From Anniella stebbinsi (taxonomy: Eukaryota > Chordata > Lepidosauria > Squamata > Anniellidae), in contig JARDYH010000004.1 of the NCBI GenBank assembly GCA_029215795.1, forward strand, positions 33,360,001 through 33,424,000: a stretch of DNA of 64,000 bases, read 5' to 3'. Positions 1 through 11,820 of the stretch are shown here, one piece after another. A program made the position numbers and the translations under genes. The notes beneath the pieces are model-generated. The model did not search any database. It was not told the origin of the DNA and saw nothing but the letters and a program-made list of their open reading frames with translations. How positions within the stretch are numbered: the first letter of the stretch is position 1; every line of letters starts with the position of its first letter.

Positions 1-199
1 TCGTCTATATGCTACCTCCAGTGTCAGCATCAGTTTGCTTATATAAGCAGTTGCTGGGGAATATGATTGGGAGGGTGCTATTGCAGTCACGTCCTACTTG
101 TGGATTTCCACAGGCAGCTGGTTGGCCACTGTGTGAACAGAATGCTGGACTAGATGGACCCTTGGTCTGATCCAGCATGACTCTTCTTATGTTCTTATG
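1..199 (+). mobile_element. CR1-type LINE, 3' end fragment
   Basis: This is the widespread sauropsid repeat that ends with GGTCTGATCCAGCATG followed by TTCTTATGTTCTTATG. The short tandem 3' end is typical of CR1 elements. The same unit occurs at 38561-38720 (+) and 60614-60910 (-). It lies in intron 3, just before the exon 4 acceptor. The copy is truncated on the left by the window edge. Confidence 0.75.
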
Positions 200-292
200 A
201 ATGTTTTGAGCTTCAGCTATGCAAGAGAGACTAATGAAAAGATCATTTCAGATAGTTTGCTTAAGCATCTTGTTTTCCCCAATGTATTTCAG

Positions 293-374
293 GTGATATT
301 TGAATCGGTTTCATTAAAAGGACACCCTGGGTACATAGCTGTGGATGAAGTCAGAGTCCTTGCCCATCCATGCA
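293..374 (+). CDS. PTPRT: PTPRT exon 4 (end of MAM domain)
   Basis: This is an 82-bp internal exon of a type IIB receptor tyrosine phosphatase, a cell-surface homophilic adhesion receptor with an extracellular MAM-Ig-FNIII array. It starts after a pyrimidine-rich acceptor ending TTTCAG and ends before the donor GTAAGC. The frame starts at the first base and encodes 27 residues, beginning [20 protein letters not shown] and ending VLAHPC, plus one base of the next codon. The final strand of a MAM domain (VIFE...GYIAVDEV) and its last cysteine are visible. The 82-bp length and phases fit exon 4 of this family as I know it. The call to PTPRT rests on the next two exons, which match it far better than PTPRM, PTPRK or PTPRU. 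Exons 1-3 lie outside the window on the left. Confidence 0.9.
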
Positions 375-1015
375 GTAAGCAGGCTTTTTTTTCCCTTCTT
401 TACCTTTCTTCCTAACCATAGTGATGTGTTACATTAGACATCAAGAGGAGTCATTCAGCCAATTCAATCAGTTCTGAAACATCTTCTTTTATCCTTTCCA
501 AATGCTTACAGAGTGGAAGCAATCAGCCCTGAATAAATACATAATTTCTCAAGTCGTGCAACAGGCGGAACTGCTACAAATGTGCAGCTAGTGCCAAAAT
601 TCTAGTCCATTATTAAGGGGATATAAAGCCCTGATTGTTAGCTCTGATTCAGACCATTGAAGGGGAAGAATTACAGGGTCTTGATGGTACCCTATAGAAC
701 TAACTTAAAGAGAGAATGTGGCAGCGGATACGAGGGGGGGCTTTCATGGACACAACTAAGCAAATTAGTGCAACATTCACTCTGGAATCAATGCCCTGGA
801 GTGTCTTTTCTTTAAAGGAATGTAAATCTTTTCAGTGCCTCTGTGAAAGCAATTAAAGAAATATGTATCGCTTTCAAAACATGCAACTCATACTGTGAAG
901 TAGAGAAGTAAGTCAAAGATTGTTTCAATACATTTCCTAGGCTGCTGTATTTATCCAGATTTTTTAAAAGCATTTAATTAGGAATTTGTATCCAGTTTTC
1001 ATTAGAGATGTCACA

Positions 1016-1120
1016 TTAAGGGCACAATCCTTGTTTAGACAGAAAAAAGTCCTACAACTCCCAGCATTCCCCAGCCAGCCATGCTGGGAGTTACAGGACC
1101 TTTTTCTGTCTAAACATGCA
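1016..1120. mobile_element. Foldback element, family F1, copy 1
   Basis: Two 36-bp arms, 1032-1067 and 1081-1116, are reverse complements with three mismatches around a 13-bp loop. The arm begins TGTTTAGACAGAAAAAAG and continues through CCTACAACTCCCAGCAT. Outside the left arm lies GGGCACAATCC, which also flanks the copies near 46.4 kb and 48.2 kb. No coding capacity is present. It is probably a non-autonomous DNA transposon (MITE-like), class unproven. Confidence 0.7.
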
Positions 1121-1501
1121 CTAACAAACTTGTCCACACACAGGACTAGTTCAAATGTAACATTAGACTACTTTTTATGTTGTCCAGACATATCTGACCT
1201 CTATATTCCTTTGAAAAGCTTAATATTTGACACAACAAGGCCACAGGAATGCACATTTAAGCCCTACTGATTTCTATTGGAGAAAACTAGGTCCTTGACT
1301 TGCCAAGATTCACTGAAACCAAAAACTGCCTGGTTCCAAAATGGTTAATCCTTGAGTCAGATTGCCCTAGGTCTGCCTAGAAGCTTCCATCCTCTCATTG
1401 TATAATATTCCTATTAACCATGTGCAAACATGAGACTTTGTTGATGGCTCACATTCATGACATTATCAAGAGTAGAGCTACATGATGTCACAATGTACAG
1501 A

Positions 1502-1560
1502 AGCCTTGTCCAACCTGGTGCCGTCCAGATGTGTGGGACCAGAACTGCTCTAACTGGGAC
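1502..1560. mobile_element. Palindromic repeat family F5, left arm only
   Basis: It contains CCAACCTGGTGCCGTCCAGA, which also opens the fuller palindromic copies at 22261-22380 and 34254-34380. The complementary right arm is not evident here. Confidence 0.5.
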
Positions 1561-1690
1561 TCCAGAATTCTGTAGAATATTCTGCAACAATTATACCATG
1601 GGATTCTTAAACTGGGTGTGTGTGTGTGTGAGTGTGAAAGGGCTAAAATGAAGCTTGGGATCTGAAGGTGCTTTGTTGGGGGAACTTTTA

Positions 1691-1695
<5 letters not shown>

Positions 1696-1729
<34 letters not shown>
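1696..1729. repeat. (AT)n microsatellite
   Basis: About 34 bp of uninterrupted alternating A and T, next to a (GT)n stretch at 1615-1630. Confidence 0.95.
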
Positions 1730-1732
<3 letters not shown>

Positions 1733-1775
1733 GAATCTCATGGTCTTACATGATTTCATACATCCATATGCTACT

Positions 1776-1956
1776 TTTTGGGCAAGGAGCTCGAAGTGGC
1801 ATACATGGTTCTTCTTCCCCTTTTTAACGTCACAGCAACACTTTGTGGTAGGTTAGGCTAAGAGACAGCAGCTGACCCAGAATCACCCAGTAAATTTCAA
1901 AGCTGGATGGTGATTTGAATCTGAGTCTCTACTCCTGTTCTAATCTGACACTCTGC
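1776..1956 (-). mobile_element. tRNA-derived SINE with L2-like tail, body fragment
   Basis: It matches the body of the better preserved SINE at 13175-13412. Shared landmarks in the same order are GGCATACAT, GTGGTAGGTTAGGCT versus GTGAGGTAGATTGGGCT, TCACCCAGT, and a decayed promoter-side region ending TCTAATCTGACACTCTGCAT. The tRNA head is degenerate. Confidence 0.55.
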
Positions 1957-1958
1957 AT

Positions 1959-2229
1959 TGGATCCAGGCATAGCCATAGTTAGAGTAGACACGCTGCAAT
2001 AAATGGGACTTTTATTTCATGACTATATTGCATCCTATTGATTTCATTACTCTAATTATGACTTACAGTAAAATTCAAAGTCAGTTCTATATAGACCTAT
2101 TGAAATGAATAGAACGCAAGCCCTGTTTAGACTAACTTAAGCCCAATTATGACTAAGTCCAATTCATTTTATTGAGTCTAGTCTAAGTAGGACTTACGTA
2201 GGATTTTACCCTAAGTTTGGATCCAACCC
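1959..2229. mobile_element. Palindromic repeat family F4, copy 1
   Basis: The ends TTGGATCCAGGC and TTTGGATCCAACC are inverted. The interior carries the TGACTAAGT and CTTAAG words and the CTATTGAAATGAATAG-type core seen in two other copies (23529-23649 and 61331-61434). Internal sequence is expanded relative to those copies. No coding potential. Confidence 0.5.
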
Positions 2230-2394
2230 TAAGTCTCTGACCATTTAATGCTTTACCCAAGGCAGTTTGCACTGATTAAAATAGTAAAACACAACAATAA
2301 AAGAGAATAGAGACAAGCATGGCAGATAAACCTAGGGACAGGGGAGAATTTTGTCCACCTTGCATTATGGTGAGGACTTCTCAAAGTCGTACTT

Positions 2395-2740
2395 CCTGTG
2401 TCAATATATGAACTGGGACACAGCCCTCAGTATTTGCTCTGCTTAGAATTTTGTGATGCAGTTCTCCAAACAAAAAACAAAAATGTATACAAAAATGCAC
2501 ACCAAAAGGGAAAGGTATATATACCAACATTTGCATATTTGGGGACAGTGCGCACAAAAATGCTGAAATTAGTGAAAAACCTGCACAAAACTGAATATAA
2601 TGCAAACTTATGTACAAAAATATATGCATTAAGAAAAATGCATCCTGAAATGTATATATGAATTTTCATGCAATTCACAACATTAAAAATGTTACAAACC
2701 GATTTGGATAGGGGATGGAATGAATTTATTTGGGGGAGGG
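2395..2740. repeat. AT-rich interspersed repeat with ACAAAAATGCAC words
   Basis: Several degenerate copies of the ACAAAAATGCAC or TGCACAAAA word recur within about 300 bp. The texture resembles the interior of the hAT-like element at 41011-41749. Ends and target-site duplication were not found, so membership of that family is only a suggestion. Confidence 0.35.
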
Positions 2741-3319
2741 GAATGAGGAACATTTTCTTCAATAAAATCACTTAAACCTGGCAAATTGTAGAGAAGGCCA
2801 TCCAAACATCAAGCAGGCAGAAAGCCTTTGACTGCAGCTGAGTTAGCATCGCCTCTTCACTGAGTTTCTCGACTAACTTGGAGCTGGCCGAAGTCCTGAA
2901 AGTCCCTGCCTGATCTAACCCATTTGACCTCACTTGCTCCAACGGGACCTGACCTGACCTTAGTGGATGTGTCAAGACTTACCCCAGTGACCTGTCCCTC
3001 CTTTTTTGTATATGCCTTGCTGGTTTCAGCACCTCTGTTGGACAGGACAGCTAGCAGTAGTGGGGGTTGAGCAGTCTGTGGTGAAATCTTGGGGAAGGGA
3101 AGGGAAGGGAGAGCCTTCTTTCTACTTCCTCCCTTCATGACCTTAATGCAGATTGCTATTTCCTTGCTGTCAGCAGCAGTGGCAGTAGAACGAGCTGTGT
3201 GAGGATCTATGGGGCAGGCAGCAGAGAAATTGGCAGAGGGTACATGCAGCAGCAGTGGCAAACGGGTCAGGGCTCCCATGGGGGGCTGCATGTTCTGCAC
3301 TACTAGTATAATATAATTG

Positions 3320-3850
3320 TATTTTGAGCACTCAGTAATATACTCTGTGCTACATTCTGGACCAACTGAAGTTTCCAAAGAAAAGATAGTTCAATGTAGG
3401 ATGGATGCATTGTAATAATCCAATCTAGGTGTTACTAAGACACATGTTATTATAGTCAGCTCAGATCTCCTCAGGAATCGGTGCAGCTAATGGACCAGCC
3501 TAATGGACCACAGCTGCAACCTGGGAATCCAGCTGAAAAGGTAAATCCAGGAATATACCAGATTTCAAATCTGTTTCTTCAAGAGGAGTACTGCCCCATT
3601 CAAAACAGGTTTCAGAGTCCATCTCCTACATCAGTTTATTCGCTCTCATACAGCTCAGGGACTGATTCAACTTCATTTCTATTAGATGCAAAGGAGAAAT
3701 AGAACTTGGTGTCATTAGCCTATTGATGCCAATGAACTCCAAATCCCTGGACAATCTATCTCAGTACTTCCATGCAGGTGTTAAACAATGTGGAGTAAAT
3801 CAAAATAACCTCAAGATGGGGGGGGGGGTTGATATCAAAGCCCTGAGGAT
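3320..3850 (-). mobile_element. L2-clade LINE, decayed reverse transcriptase fragment
   Basis: The + strand shows GGACCAACTGAAGTTTCC, then GTAATAATCCAATCTAGG, then CATCAGTTTATTCGCTCTCA, the reverse complement of a widespread reptile L2 ORF2 segment (QLVQN...SRLDYCNAL region, and LFN...YADDTQ region further right). Multiple stops and small gaps break the frame. The segment from about 2850 to 3319 beside it has no recognised identity. Confidence 0.55.
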
Positions 3851-5288
3851 GCCATTCACTGGGGAGACAGGACTTCAGGAGGTCCAGTGACCATATTTGC
3901 CCTCTGGGCCTCCTCCTGCCACATGCTTCACTCTGCTGGGAAACCTAAAAATTAATTAATCCCCGCCCCACAAAAATGGCATCCAGTGCATTATGCAATC
4001 TCAATGTGTCAGTTTTGGTGCTCCGTAGTGGCATGCATGCCATTTTTGTAAAAAACAACAACTAAAAACAACTAAAAAAAAGGCCAATCATATTCTTTTC
4101 GGGGAGACCGAGGGGACTGTATGGGGCTCACGGACTACGTGTCGCCCACGCTGCCATACACCAATGGACAGAATAGTATTGAATAATGAACCTGGGGATA
4201 ATGAAATGAAATTTTCCCAAATGCTTGCAGACAGATCTCATTTCTGTTCATGTTTTAATTATATAAAGCAATGAGGCATTTATGTTTTCTCTTAAAAACA
4301 ACACACAGTCCTGTTGTGATTTCTTTTAAAAAAAACCAGTTTCTGCAACCTTTTAGCAAGAACAGTCTTTGTTTAATCCCATTAAAGTTTAAAATTTTAA
4401 AAAATCTGACTTTACAGGCCTCGGGTATTATACTGTTCAAATATTTCTAATATAGCTGGGAACTGTTAGTTCGAACTTGGAGTTATTAGCTATAGTTTAT
4501 TTTATTTATGAATCTCTTAATAACGTCTCCCTTTAGTTTCTTTTTTTAAAAGTGTAGAGGTCTCCAAACAGCAGCGTTCTTATCCATTAAATAAGTCCAT
4601 TTTGATACACTAAAGTTGGAGGGAATGGAAGTTCTAACTGTCAAAATTGTTTGCTGTAAATATTCTACAGAAGCGGTATTGTTTTCTACCAAGGCCTCTC
4701 CATTTCAGGTGACAGATCTATGACCCTGTCTTGGCCAACAGCTAGTACATCAATAAACTGTGACATGGAGAAACTACTGACCAGTTAAAAGGGATGGCAT
4801 AGCACTATTTAACAGCACTGGCTGGATTTGGCACTTCAGAATTGGACTAAATGCTGCTTATCAAATTCCTGCTGCTGCCTCACCTGTATATTTTCCCCTT
4901 CCAGAGCAAGCCATAGTTTCAGGGAATAATCAGAAAAACAGCATGGGGGAAAGGGTTAAATCCTCCCTCCCCTAGATCTGTGGCCATGATCTCATTCCAT
5001 GCTACTGTAATCCATGGGAAATCTTGACCATGGATTTCCTATGTCACATTTAGTTGCACCATAAATTTGGACTGTAAAATATACAGCTGTGGCTTAGCAA
5101 CTTATTGTCAGGCTCGCTGTTCTTGGGTAGAAGATTTTGGCATTGCCTGACTCTAGTATAGCATAAAACCAAACACTTCTCACAGGGGGGAGCATTAATT
5201 AAAACAGACATTGTGAAGAGATATGACTAAGTGGAGGAGGAAACAGAAGTTTGATCCACATCACAGGAAGAAGCACTTGCTCCAGTTA

Positions 5289-5400
5289 TATATTTATTTA
5301 TTTTATTTATTTATTTCATTTGTATACCGCCCCATAGCCGAAGCTCTCTGGGCGGTTTACATAGATAAATATACTCATTTATCTCCTACAGACATAATGG
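5289..5400 (-). mobile_element. L2 LINE 3' end
   Basis: It reads (TTTA)n followed by TTTGTATACCGCCCCATAGC and GAGCTCTCTGGGCGGT-like sequence: the reversed L2 3' end, with its ACCGCCC/GGGCGGT stem and AAAT-type tail. Only the terminal about 110 bp are present. Confidence 0.75.
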
Positions 5401-5824
5401 AAAGGCAGAGACATCAGTATTGGACAATCTATTATTTCACACACTAATCTGGCTACAACAATACCCAGATCCATTGTGCAGGATGGCCAGAGTGTTTCTC
5501 TTCAGCCTTGTTTCTTGGGGCACTAGGTGTCACATACCATTTTAACCTGCCCCAGCCTCCTTCTCTTGGACATAGCTTTCTAGAAAACGTTTGTCTTATT
5601 CTTCACCCAATATCAAATTTGGCCCTTCTTCAGAGTTGCAGAGTGATGTAGGTCTAGCCATGGGGAATCTTTCTGAGAGCAGGTCCCACACAGTTGGGGC
5701 CTTTTCTCAGAAAAGCCTTTCCCATGCAATTGCCTCTGGTCATATAGTCCCCAGCTACATGGGATCCACTCTTTGAGATATAGCTCCCACTTGACTAAGG
5801 CTACTTTTGAAGGGAGCACAATAC

Positions 5825-5990
5825 TTTTTTTTATTTATTCAAAGTATTTATATCACGCTCTTCAATCAAAAGGCTGTCAGAGCGGCTTACAAGAATCAAC
5901 AATCAGACAGTCCCATCCCTTAGTCATCCGACCTGAAATGATAGGCAAGACAAGGAAAGGAATTAAGAGAGAGAAGGGTTCTTTTAATTT
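5825..5990 (-). mobile_element. L2-like LINE 3' end, diverged
   Basis: A T-rich (TTTA)-type tail is followed by TATTTATATCACGCTCTTCA and AGAGCGGCTTACAAGAATCA, the layout of a reversed LINE 3' end, with a weaker match to the L2 stem. Confidence 0.5.
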
Positions 5991-6055
5991 ATATTTTTAG
6001 GAAAAACAAACAAAACAAAGTTGGTGATGATTGATTCAGTTGCCCAGAAAGATGG

Positions 6056-6564
6056 GGAATCAGAATTGTGCAAAACCACAGCTATAAGTAGCTCGATTGT
6101 GCACAAATCCTGATTTCTGTAAATATTCGCAGCCACAATTTTGCTTGAGGACAAATAAAAAAGACACGAGTGCTTACTATGCATCCATAAACCATCTGGC
6201 AGCTCACCCTGCACACATGCCAGGATCGGGTAATTGGCAGGAGTCCAATGAGCAGAAAGCAAACAGGATGTGTGGGAGTTCACCCATCCTTACACCAGCT
6301 TCATAAACCTTGATTTGAAGTTGGCTTGTTTCAAACAATCCATAGTAAAATTGCAGTCCTAAAAGACCACTTTCGCCTGCAATTTCGTGCAAATTGTGCA
6401 ATTCATGGCTGTGATTTTGTGCAAATCCCAATTCATGCAATAGGAAATTGCAAGCTTGCCCTGAGTCAGGCCAGCTCAGGAATCCATGAGCTGGTGTCTG
6501 GGGAACTGAGCAGGTGGAAACCCACCAAACTCCACCCCCAAAATGGATTCCTCTCACATCCCTA
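6056..6564. mobile_element. hAT-like non-autonomous element (right end clear)
   Basis: The right end CTCACATCCCTA matches the TAGGGATRTG inverted terminus of the elements at 20408, 35475 and 45829. The interior shares TTGCAAGCTTGCC and TTGTGCAAATT words with copies near 11.5 kb and 39.8 kb. The left end is uncertain. The 8-mers AAGATGGG (6048-6055) and ATGATGGG (6565-6572) would be a 7/8 duplication if it starts at 6056, but the left terminus there does not match well. Confidence 0.45.
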
Positions 6565-6699
6565 ATGATGGGTAGCTTAAAAAAACCAGTTGTAGGGTTC
6601 AGATGTCACAAGAAATGGTGAAACAAAAGCAAAAGCTTCCAAACTAAGCAGAGATGAAAAGGGAAGGGGCCCAAGGCTCAATGTTGCTCATTCTGCTTA

Positions 6700-6985
6700 T
6701 ACTAAACCAGGGACATTGGACTTCTTTCAGTTCAAGGGCCAAATTCCAGTGATGGGCAGAGCCAAAGGGGTGGGGCCGAAATATCAGCATACTTTACGTT
6801 TAAGCTTTTACTGATAGTAACTAAGCTTTAGGACAGGGATTTCAACTTTTAGAAAAGAGTGGTGGGGAGGACTTCACAAAGTAGGGAGATCACCAAAGGA
6901 GATGGGAACACAGGAAAGGGTGTGGCCATCTGAAGGTGGGCAGATTTTGGACCCCAAGCCTGAGGTTCTGCATCCCTGCACTAAA
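6700..6985. repeat. Interspersed repeat shared with 37593-37800, copy A
   Basis: Both copies contain AATATCAGCATA, a run of AAGCTTTAAG-type words, and ATTTCAACTTTTA or ATTTCAACCTTTA in the same order. The element is non-coding and class unknown. Confidence 0.5.
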
Positions 6986-7102
6986 CCATGGTTTATCATT
7001 ATGTCTGAACATAATCAATAGATGAGTAGCAACCCAGGAGGAATATCAATTCTTAGCAAAACTGCTTTTGTTCAGTTTTGCTCTGCAGTCTTCTCATTGT
7101 GC

Positions 7103-7134
<32 letters not shown>
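7103..7134. repeat. (AAT)n microsatellite
   Basis: About 32 bp of perfect AAT repeats, 340 bp upstream of exon 5. Confidence 0.95.
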
Positions 7135-7135
<1 letters not shown>

Positions 7136-7456
7136 TCCATTCTTCCCCACAAGAAATTTGCCATTTGCTTGCAGCAAATGTTAATTGAAATGAACTCTTG
7201 GGAAAAGTTGAATTCTTTTCTTGCAGAACAGTTATTTATTGTACACTGCCTGTGCCAAGATAGTCAACATTTTTCTTTCACTGGTTTTAGCTAGAACAGT
7301 AGAGCCGTAAAACATTTAAAAGACAAAGCCAGCACTCATCACTGCTTTGCCAAGTCATTTGTTTTTGGGGAAACCTGGCATGCTTGTTCAGAATGTCTGA
7401 CTCTCATAACATACCTCTGTGCTATTCCCATGTACTGTGATGCTCTACCAAGGTAA

Positions 7457-7603
<147 letters not shown>

Positions 7604-7792
7604 TGAACCCTTTCTTATTTTTCAGAGGTTCAAAAGCTCAAACAGAACTCCATACTTTCAAGGAGGAGCTCTTCTTTTCCACGAGCAAACAGCTATTCCA
7701 CACTCCTAGGGAGAACGAATTGCTGTGTATTTCCCTTTATGTTAAAGAATAGAAAGCTACTGCATATTTTGAACCATGTCCTTAGTGTCTTA

Positions 7793-8074
7793 GGCCTCAT
7801 CTGCACCAATTGGATATTGCACTATGAAAGCGGTATATAAAAAGCAGGAGCCACACCAAGCAGGATATAGTGGTTTGAAAGTGGTGTGGCTCCTGCCTTA
7901 TTTATTTATTGCATTCATATATCACCCAATAGCTGAAGCTCTCTGGGTGATTCGCAAAAATTAAAACCATCAACAAAACAGTATAAAAACACGATATAAA
8001 AATACAATATCAAAGCACAACCAAGGTTCATACCACTTTCATAGTGCTATATCCTGCTTGGTGTAGATGAAGCC
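7793..8074. mobile_element. Foldback element, family F2, copy 1
   Basis: The termini GGCCTCATCTGCACC and GGTGTAGATGAAGCC are inverted, and both arms continue through GCAGGAT, CACTATGAAAGCGGTAT and GGCAGGAGCCACACC. A TTA trinucleotide flanks both sides (7790-7792 and 8075-8077), which would suit a PIF/Harbinger-type duplication. The second copy at 24290-24518 does not show it. An L2 tail sits inside, interrupting the arm spacing. Confidence 0.65.
7899..8025 (-). mobile_element. L2 3' end nested in F2 foldback element
   Basis: (TTTA)n, then CATATATCACCCAATAGC and GAAGCTCTCTGGGTGATTCG, the reversed L2 3' end with decayed stem bases. It interrupts the F2 arm, so the L2 insertion is younger than the F2 element. 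Confidence 0.6.
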
Positions 8075-8772
8075 TTAGATTTGTGCACTGAAGAATTCTT
8101 CAACTGAACACGTTAAGTATTTAGAGCATCCGGGTGCCTGATACAAATTAAGTACCTTTGTTTTGCACCTAATTTCCTAATTTATTCCATTTGAAAAATC
8201 TGAGATTGCAGAATTAGAGGTTTGAGTCAAGAGTTGGGGAGAGAAAGGACAAGCAGGGCATTAAATATGGATACAGGAAGAGTACAGGAAGAGAAATAAT
8301 GGGTTGTGTGGAAGGGAAAGAGAAGCGTATAGAATGAAACTGTTCTTTTACTGTTTGAATATCCACAAAGTTACTTTCTATGTTTAAAATTCAAAAGACT
8401 CTGAACATGCATGTTCAGTCTTTCATGACAACCACGAGAAACTAAACTTTGAAATTTCCCATATTCTATAGATAATAATTTATTCTATGTTAGAAAAATG
8501 TAGTCCATGTTATACTGTGTGATAGTCACTATAAACATTCCCAGAACAACCAGGACTGCCTGTAAAGCAATTGATGCTCCAAGCAAAAATTGTCATTGAT
8601 TCCTCCAGTTTCTGAATACTTATTTTTTTTATTGCTTTTGTAGTCCATGTAACAACTTTGATACATGACTCGCATGCATATTTATCTCTGTCGTATTTGA
8701 TAATTGATCTGAATCCTTGGATTTGATCACAATCTATCATAATCGCAGCATTTATTGAAAACAGAAGGGGTA

Positions 8773-8773
<1 letters not shown>

Positions 8774-8809
<36 letters not shown>
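8774..8809. repeat. (ATT)n microsatellite
   Basis: About 36 bp of perfect ATT repeats. Confidence 0.95.
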
Positions 8810-9466
8810 GGCCATGTCAGTCAGGGTAGTCAGCTTTACAAGTGAAGATGAACCATTTGTACTCTTCTTTTCACCAGTTAAGAAGATAGACTGTGATAAG
8901 CATCCTCTGAACTTAGCACCATCCTCCAGGCAGTCACCTGGGTTGCCTACCCCTTAAATTCACAGTTGTCCCTCAGTACAGCTCCTCATATGTTTGCTGC
9001 TGGTTTTGTAATCATTCATAGCCAATACAAAATTTAAGGGTTTAAATTTTAAGAGATGAAGAAAACAAAACAACACAAAACAAAAACTTTCCAAAAGGAT
9101 TTGAAGGGAGCATCTGAAAAAGTAGTTGCAAATCTTCTATTTGCCACAAGGCCCTGCATATTCTTCTTTTATTTCATCTAAGCCAATGAGTTTTTGATCT
9201 GGCCCCTAATGTCTGCTGAAATGAAGCCTTGAGGCACTGTTACACTGTCAGAAAGAAATTGAAATCATACATCTTGGCCACTGGGTGACCTTTGATACCC
9301 CATACATTACACATGTTCCAGAATTCTTGCATCTGTACAAATCCAAACTTTTCTTTTTAATAGTATTTTCCACTTAATGTAACAATTTTATGTTGCAGTC
9401 TTAAAGGCAGCCAATATATTCAGTTGTGTTGTGGCTTACCCCCTGGTAAACGTGCATAGGCTGCAA

Positions 9467-9487
9467 TCATCTATCTATCTATCTATC

Positions 9488-9582
<95 letters not shown>
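9467..9582. repeat. (ATCT)n tetranucleotide array
   Basis: About 115 bp of ATCT units, interrupted twice by an ATC trinucleotide (near 9486 and 9530). This is the longest simple repeat in the window and lies about 750 bp before exon 6. It is likely length-polymorphic. Confidence 0.97.
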
Positions 9583-9583
<1 letters not shown>

Positions 9584-10204
9584 GCCTCTGAGTACATATA
9601 CATGGGATTGCATTGTATACCATTTAAGTCTTTCATTAAGTCTATGTTTTTTTTTCTCTTGAAATGATTTCAGTTTCATTCATATGATGAACTATTTGGT
9701 TGAAAAGGCCTACCAGTGGGGGAAAAATAGCAACTACTATGCTATTGACAAAATCCTAGTTTGTAAATTATTTATCTCTCTGGTAATATTCAGTTTTTCC
9801 ATGTCCTGGTTGTTGTTGATTTCTACAAAGACCTCAAGACGGGGATTACATGGTGCAATTATTATGTGAGGAGTTTTTCACTGCATGAAACAAAAAGCAA
9901 GTTGCCATTCAAACATACAGTACCTGCCATTATCATAGAACAGGGCAACGATTACTTCTTCCCGTGTCGAGAAAGGGTGCTCTTAGAAGCTAAATGCACA
10001 TTAAAAATCTGAACATGCAAGCAAACCACCACACAAACATTCATAGAAGTATCTACGTTGGTGAATACAGCTTGAGATGTGCAATTTGGGTTCCTTTGAC
10101 TCACCCAGGTGCTGTAACAGATGGTGAAATGAAATAATGTATGTTAACTACTGAAATTAGGGAAGTAAAATGACCATTTGTCAGGGTATCTAATTTCTTA
10201 ATAG

Positions 10205-10516
<312 letters not shown>

Positions 10517-11479
10517 TAATGCATATGTGTGTTCTTTGCTATACTACAGAAAAAACATAATAATCTCTTAAGGTAAGAATGTTTCCTGCATAGAACTCTA
10601 GGATCAAAACACTCAGAGTGTCCTAACTCTGACAATTAGTTTTTGTCCTTGACGTTCAGTCTCTCAAAATGAACAGGAAGTGCTCAGTTACTATTACGGA
10701 TATTGATGTTGCCGTTGTCGTGTCATCAAAGGCATACCTCACTTTGTAGTCTCAGCAGGACCCTGATATTTGTTCCAGAGCCAAGCATGGTATGGTTTCA
10801 TGATGCAGACTGAAGTGGTGCTACTTGCTATTTTACTCAGAGAACTGAGCTTCGTAAAAAATGTGCCAAGTGCATCTTTCAGAATTTATGTCAGTTGGTT
10901 GGATTTTCACTGACTTGTGCTGCAACAGACTTTCAGGGCCATCCCTCTGAAAATTGTGCTATATTGTTCTGTGGATCTGGGGATGAGTTTAGCGAAGATC
11001 ATATTAGGGGCTAAAAAGATGCAGATTTCCTGAGAGGCACTACATTCTACTTCTGATACAGAAGTGATATGAATCCCAGCCTTGGTGTGGGAATGCTGCT
11101 CTAGCATTGTGGATTCCTCTGACTAGCATACCTGCATTGCCTGTAAGGACAAGGTAGGATCCATTGTCGCCTTAAATTTGGGGATTCTGAAGCCCATTAG
11201 CACTGTTATTCTCTAGAGGCCTCAAAGTGGTTTTGTGGAGCCAGGGATCTCAGGAATGTGACATTGAGCACCTTCACAGTAACAGGGGTGCTGACATCAT
11301 CTGCAACCCCCCTTAGAATTCCCTGTTCTCTCTGAATGTAGTTGCAATTCCCAAAGTAGCAAAGGGGAAGACGGTAATTTTGCAAGCAAGAATATAACAA
11401 GTCATGGTGGCTTTTTTGTTTTACCACTGGAGAACTGAAGTGCAAAATTTTGACATGATCAAATAGCGAAGGATAACAT

Positions 11480-11820
11480 AGGAGGGATGTGTATTGCCAA
11501 GAAATCCGGGCCTTTTTGGGGCACACAAATTCCTGAGGCACCCCTGAATCGGCTTGCATTTGCAAGCTGAGCCCAGGGGGTTGCTCCCGAAATCCAGGAA
11601 CCTTTTGGTTCCCCCCCACACCACCAAGTAAAAAGCAATTTGTACAAATTATGCCTGTGATTTGTTAAGATTGCTTTATACATACTAACCCCCCCTCCAC
11701 AAGATTTGCAACTTGGCCCCACTTGATGCAGATCGAGTTGGGCCAGTTCATGGGTAAGCGAGCTCACTAAAGCTGGGTGAGCTGAGCTTCATATCCGGAC
11801 AGATTCCACTGACATCTGTA
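11480..11820. mobile_element. hAT-like non-autonomous element, diverged copy
   Basis: It shares GGCTTGCATTTGCAAGCT, AAATCCAGGAA, ACAAATTATG and ACTTGATGCAGATCGAGTTG in the same order with the copy at 39756-40112. A GGGATGTG-like left end is near 11483, and a GACATCTGTA right end is near 11818. Target-site duplication not found. The stretches 10503-11479 and 11821-13174 hold nothing else recognised. Confidence 0.5.

Noticed and set aside
2857..3378. A 173-codon open frame on the - strand
   Set aside because: No domain or family is recognisable, composition is Ser/Pro/Thr-rich without pattern, and one end overlaps a decayed L2 fragment. Most likely a chance frame in a GC-richer patch.
9431..9667. 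Ser/Ile/Tyr/Leu repeat frame across the (ATCT)n array
   Set aside because: A translated microsatellite; no coding evidence.
11206..11767. Overlapping - strand frames of 102 and 137 codons
   Set aside because: They fall on a diverged hAT-like non-autonomous repeat whose other copy (39756-40112) does not keep the frames.
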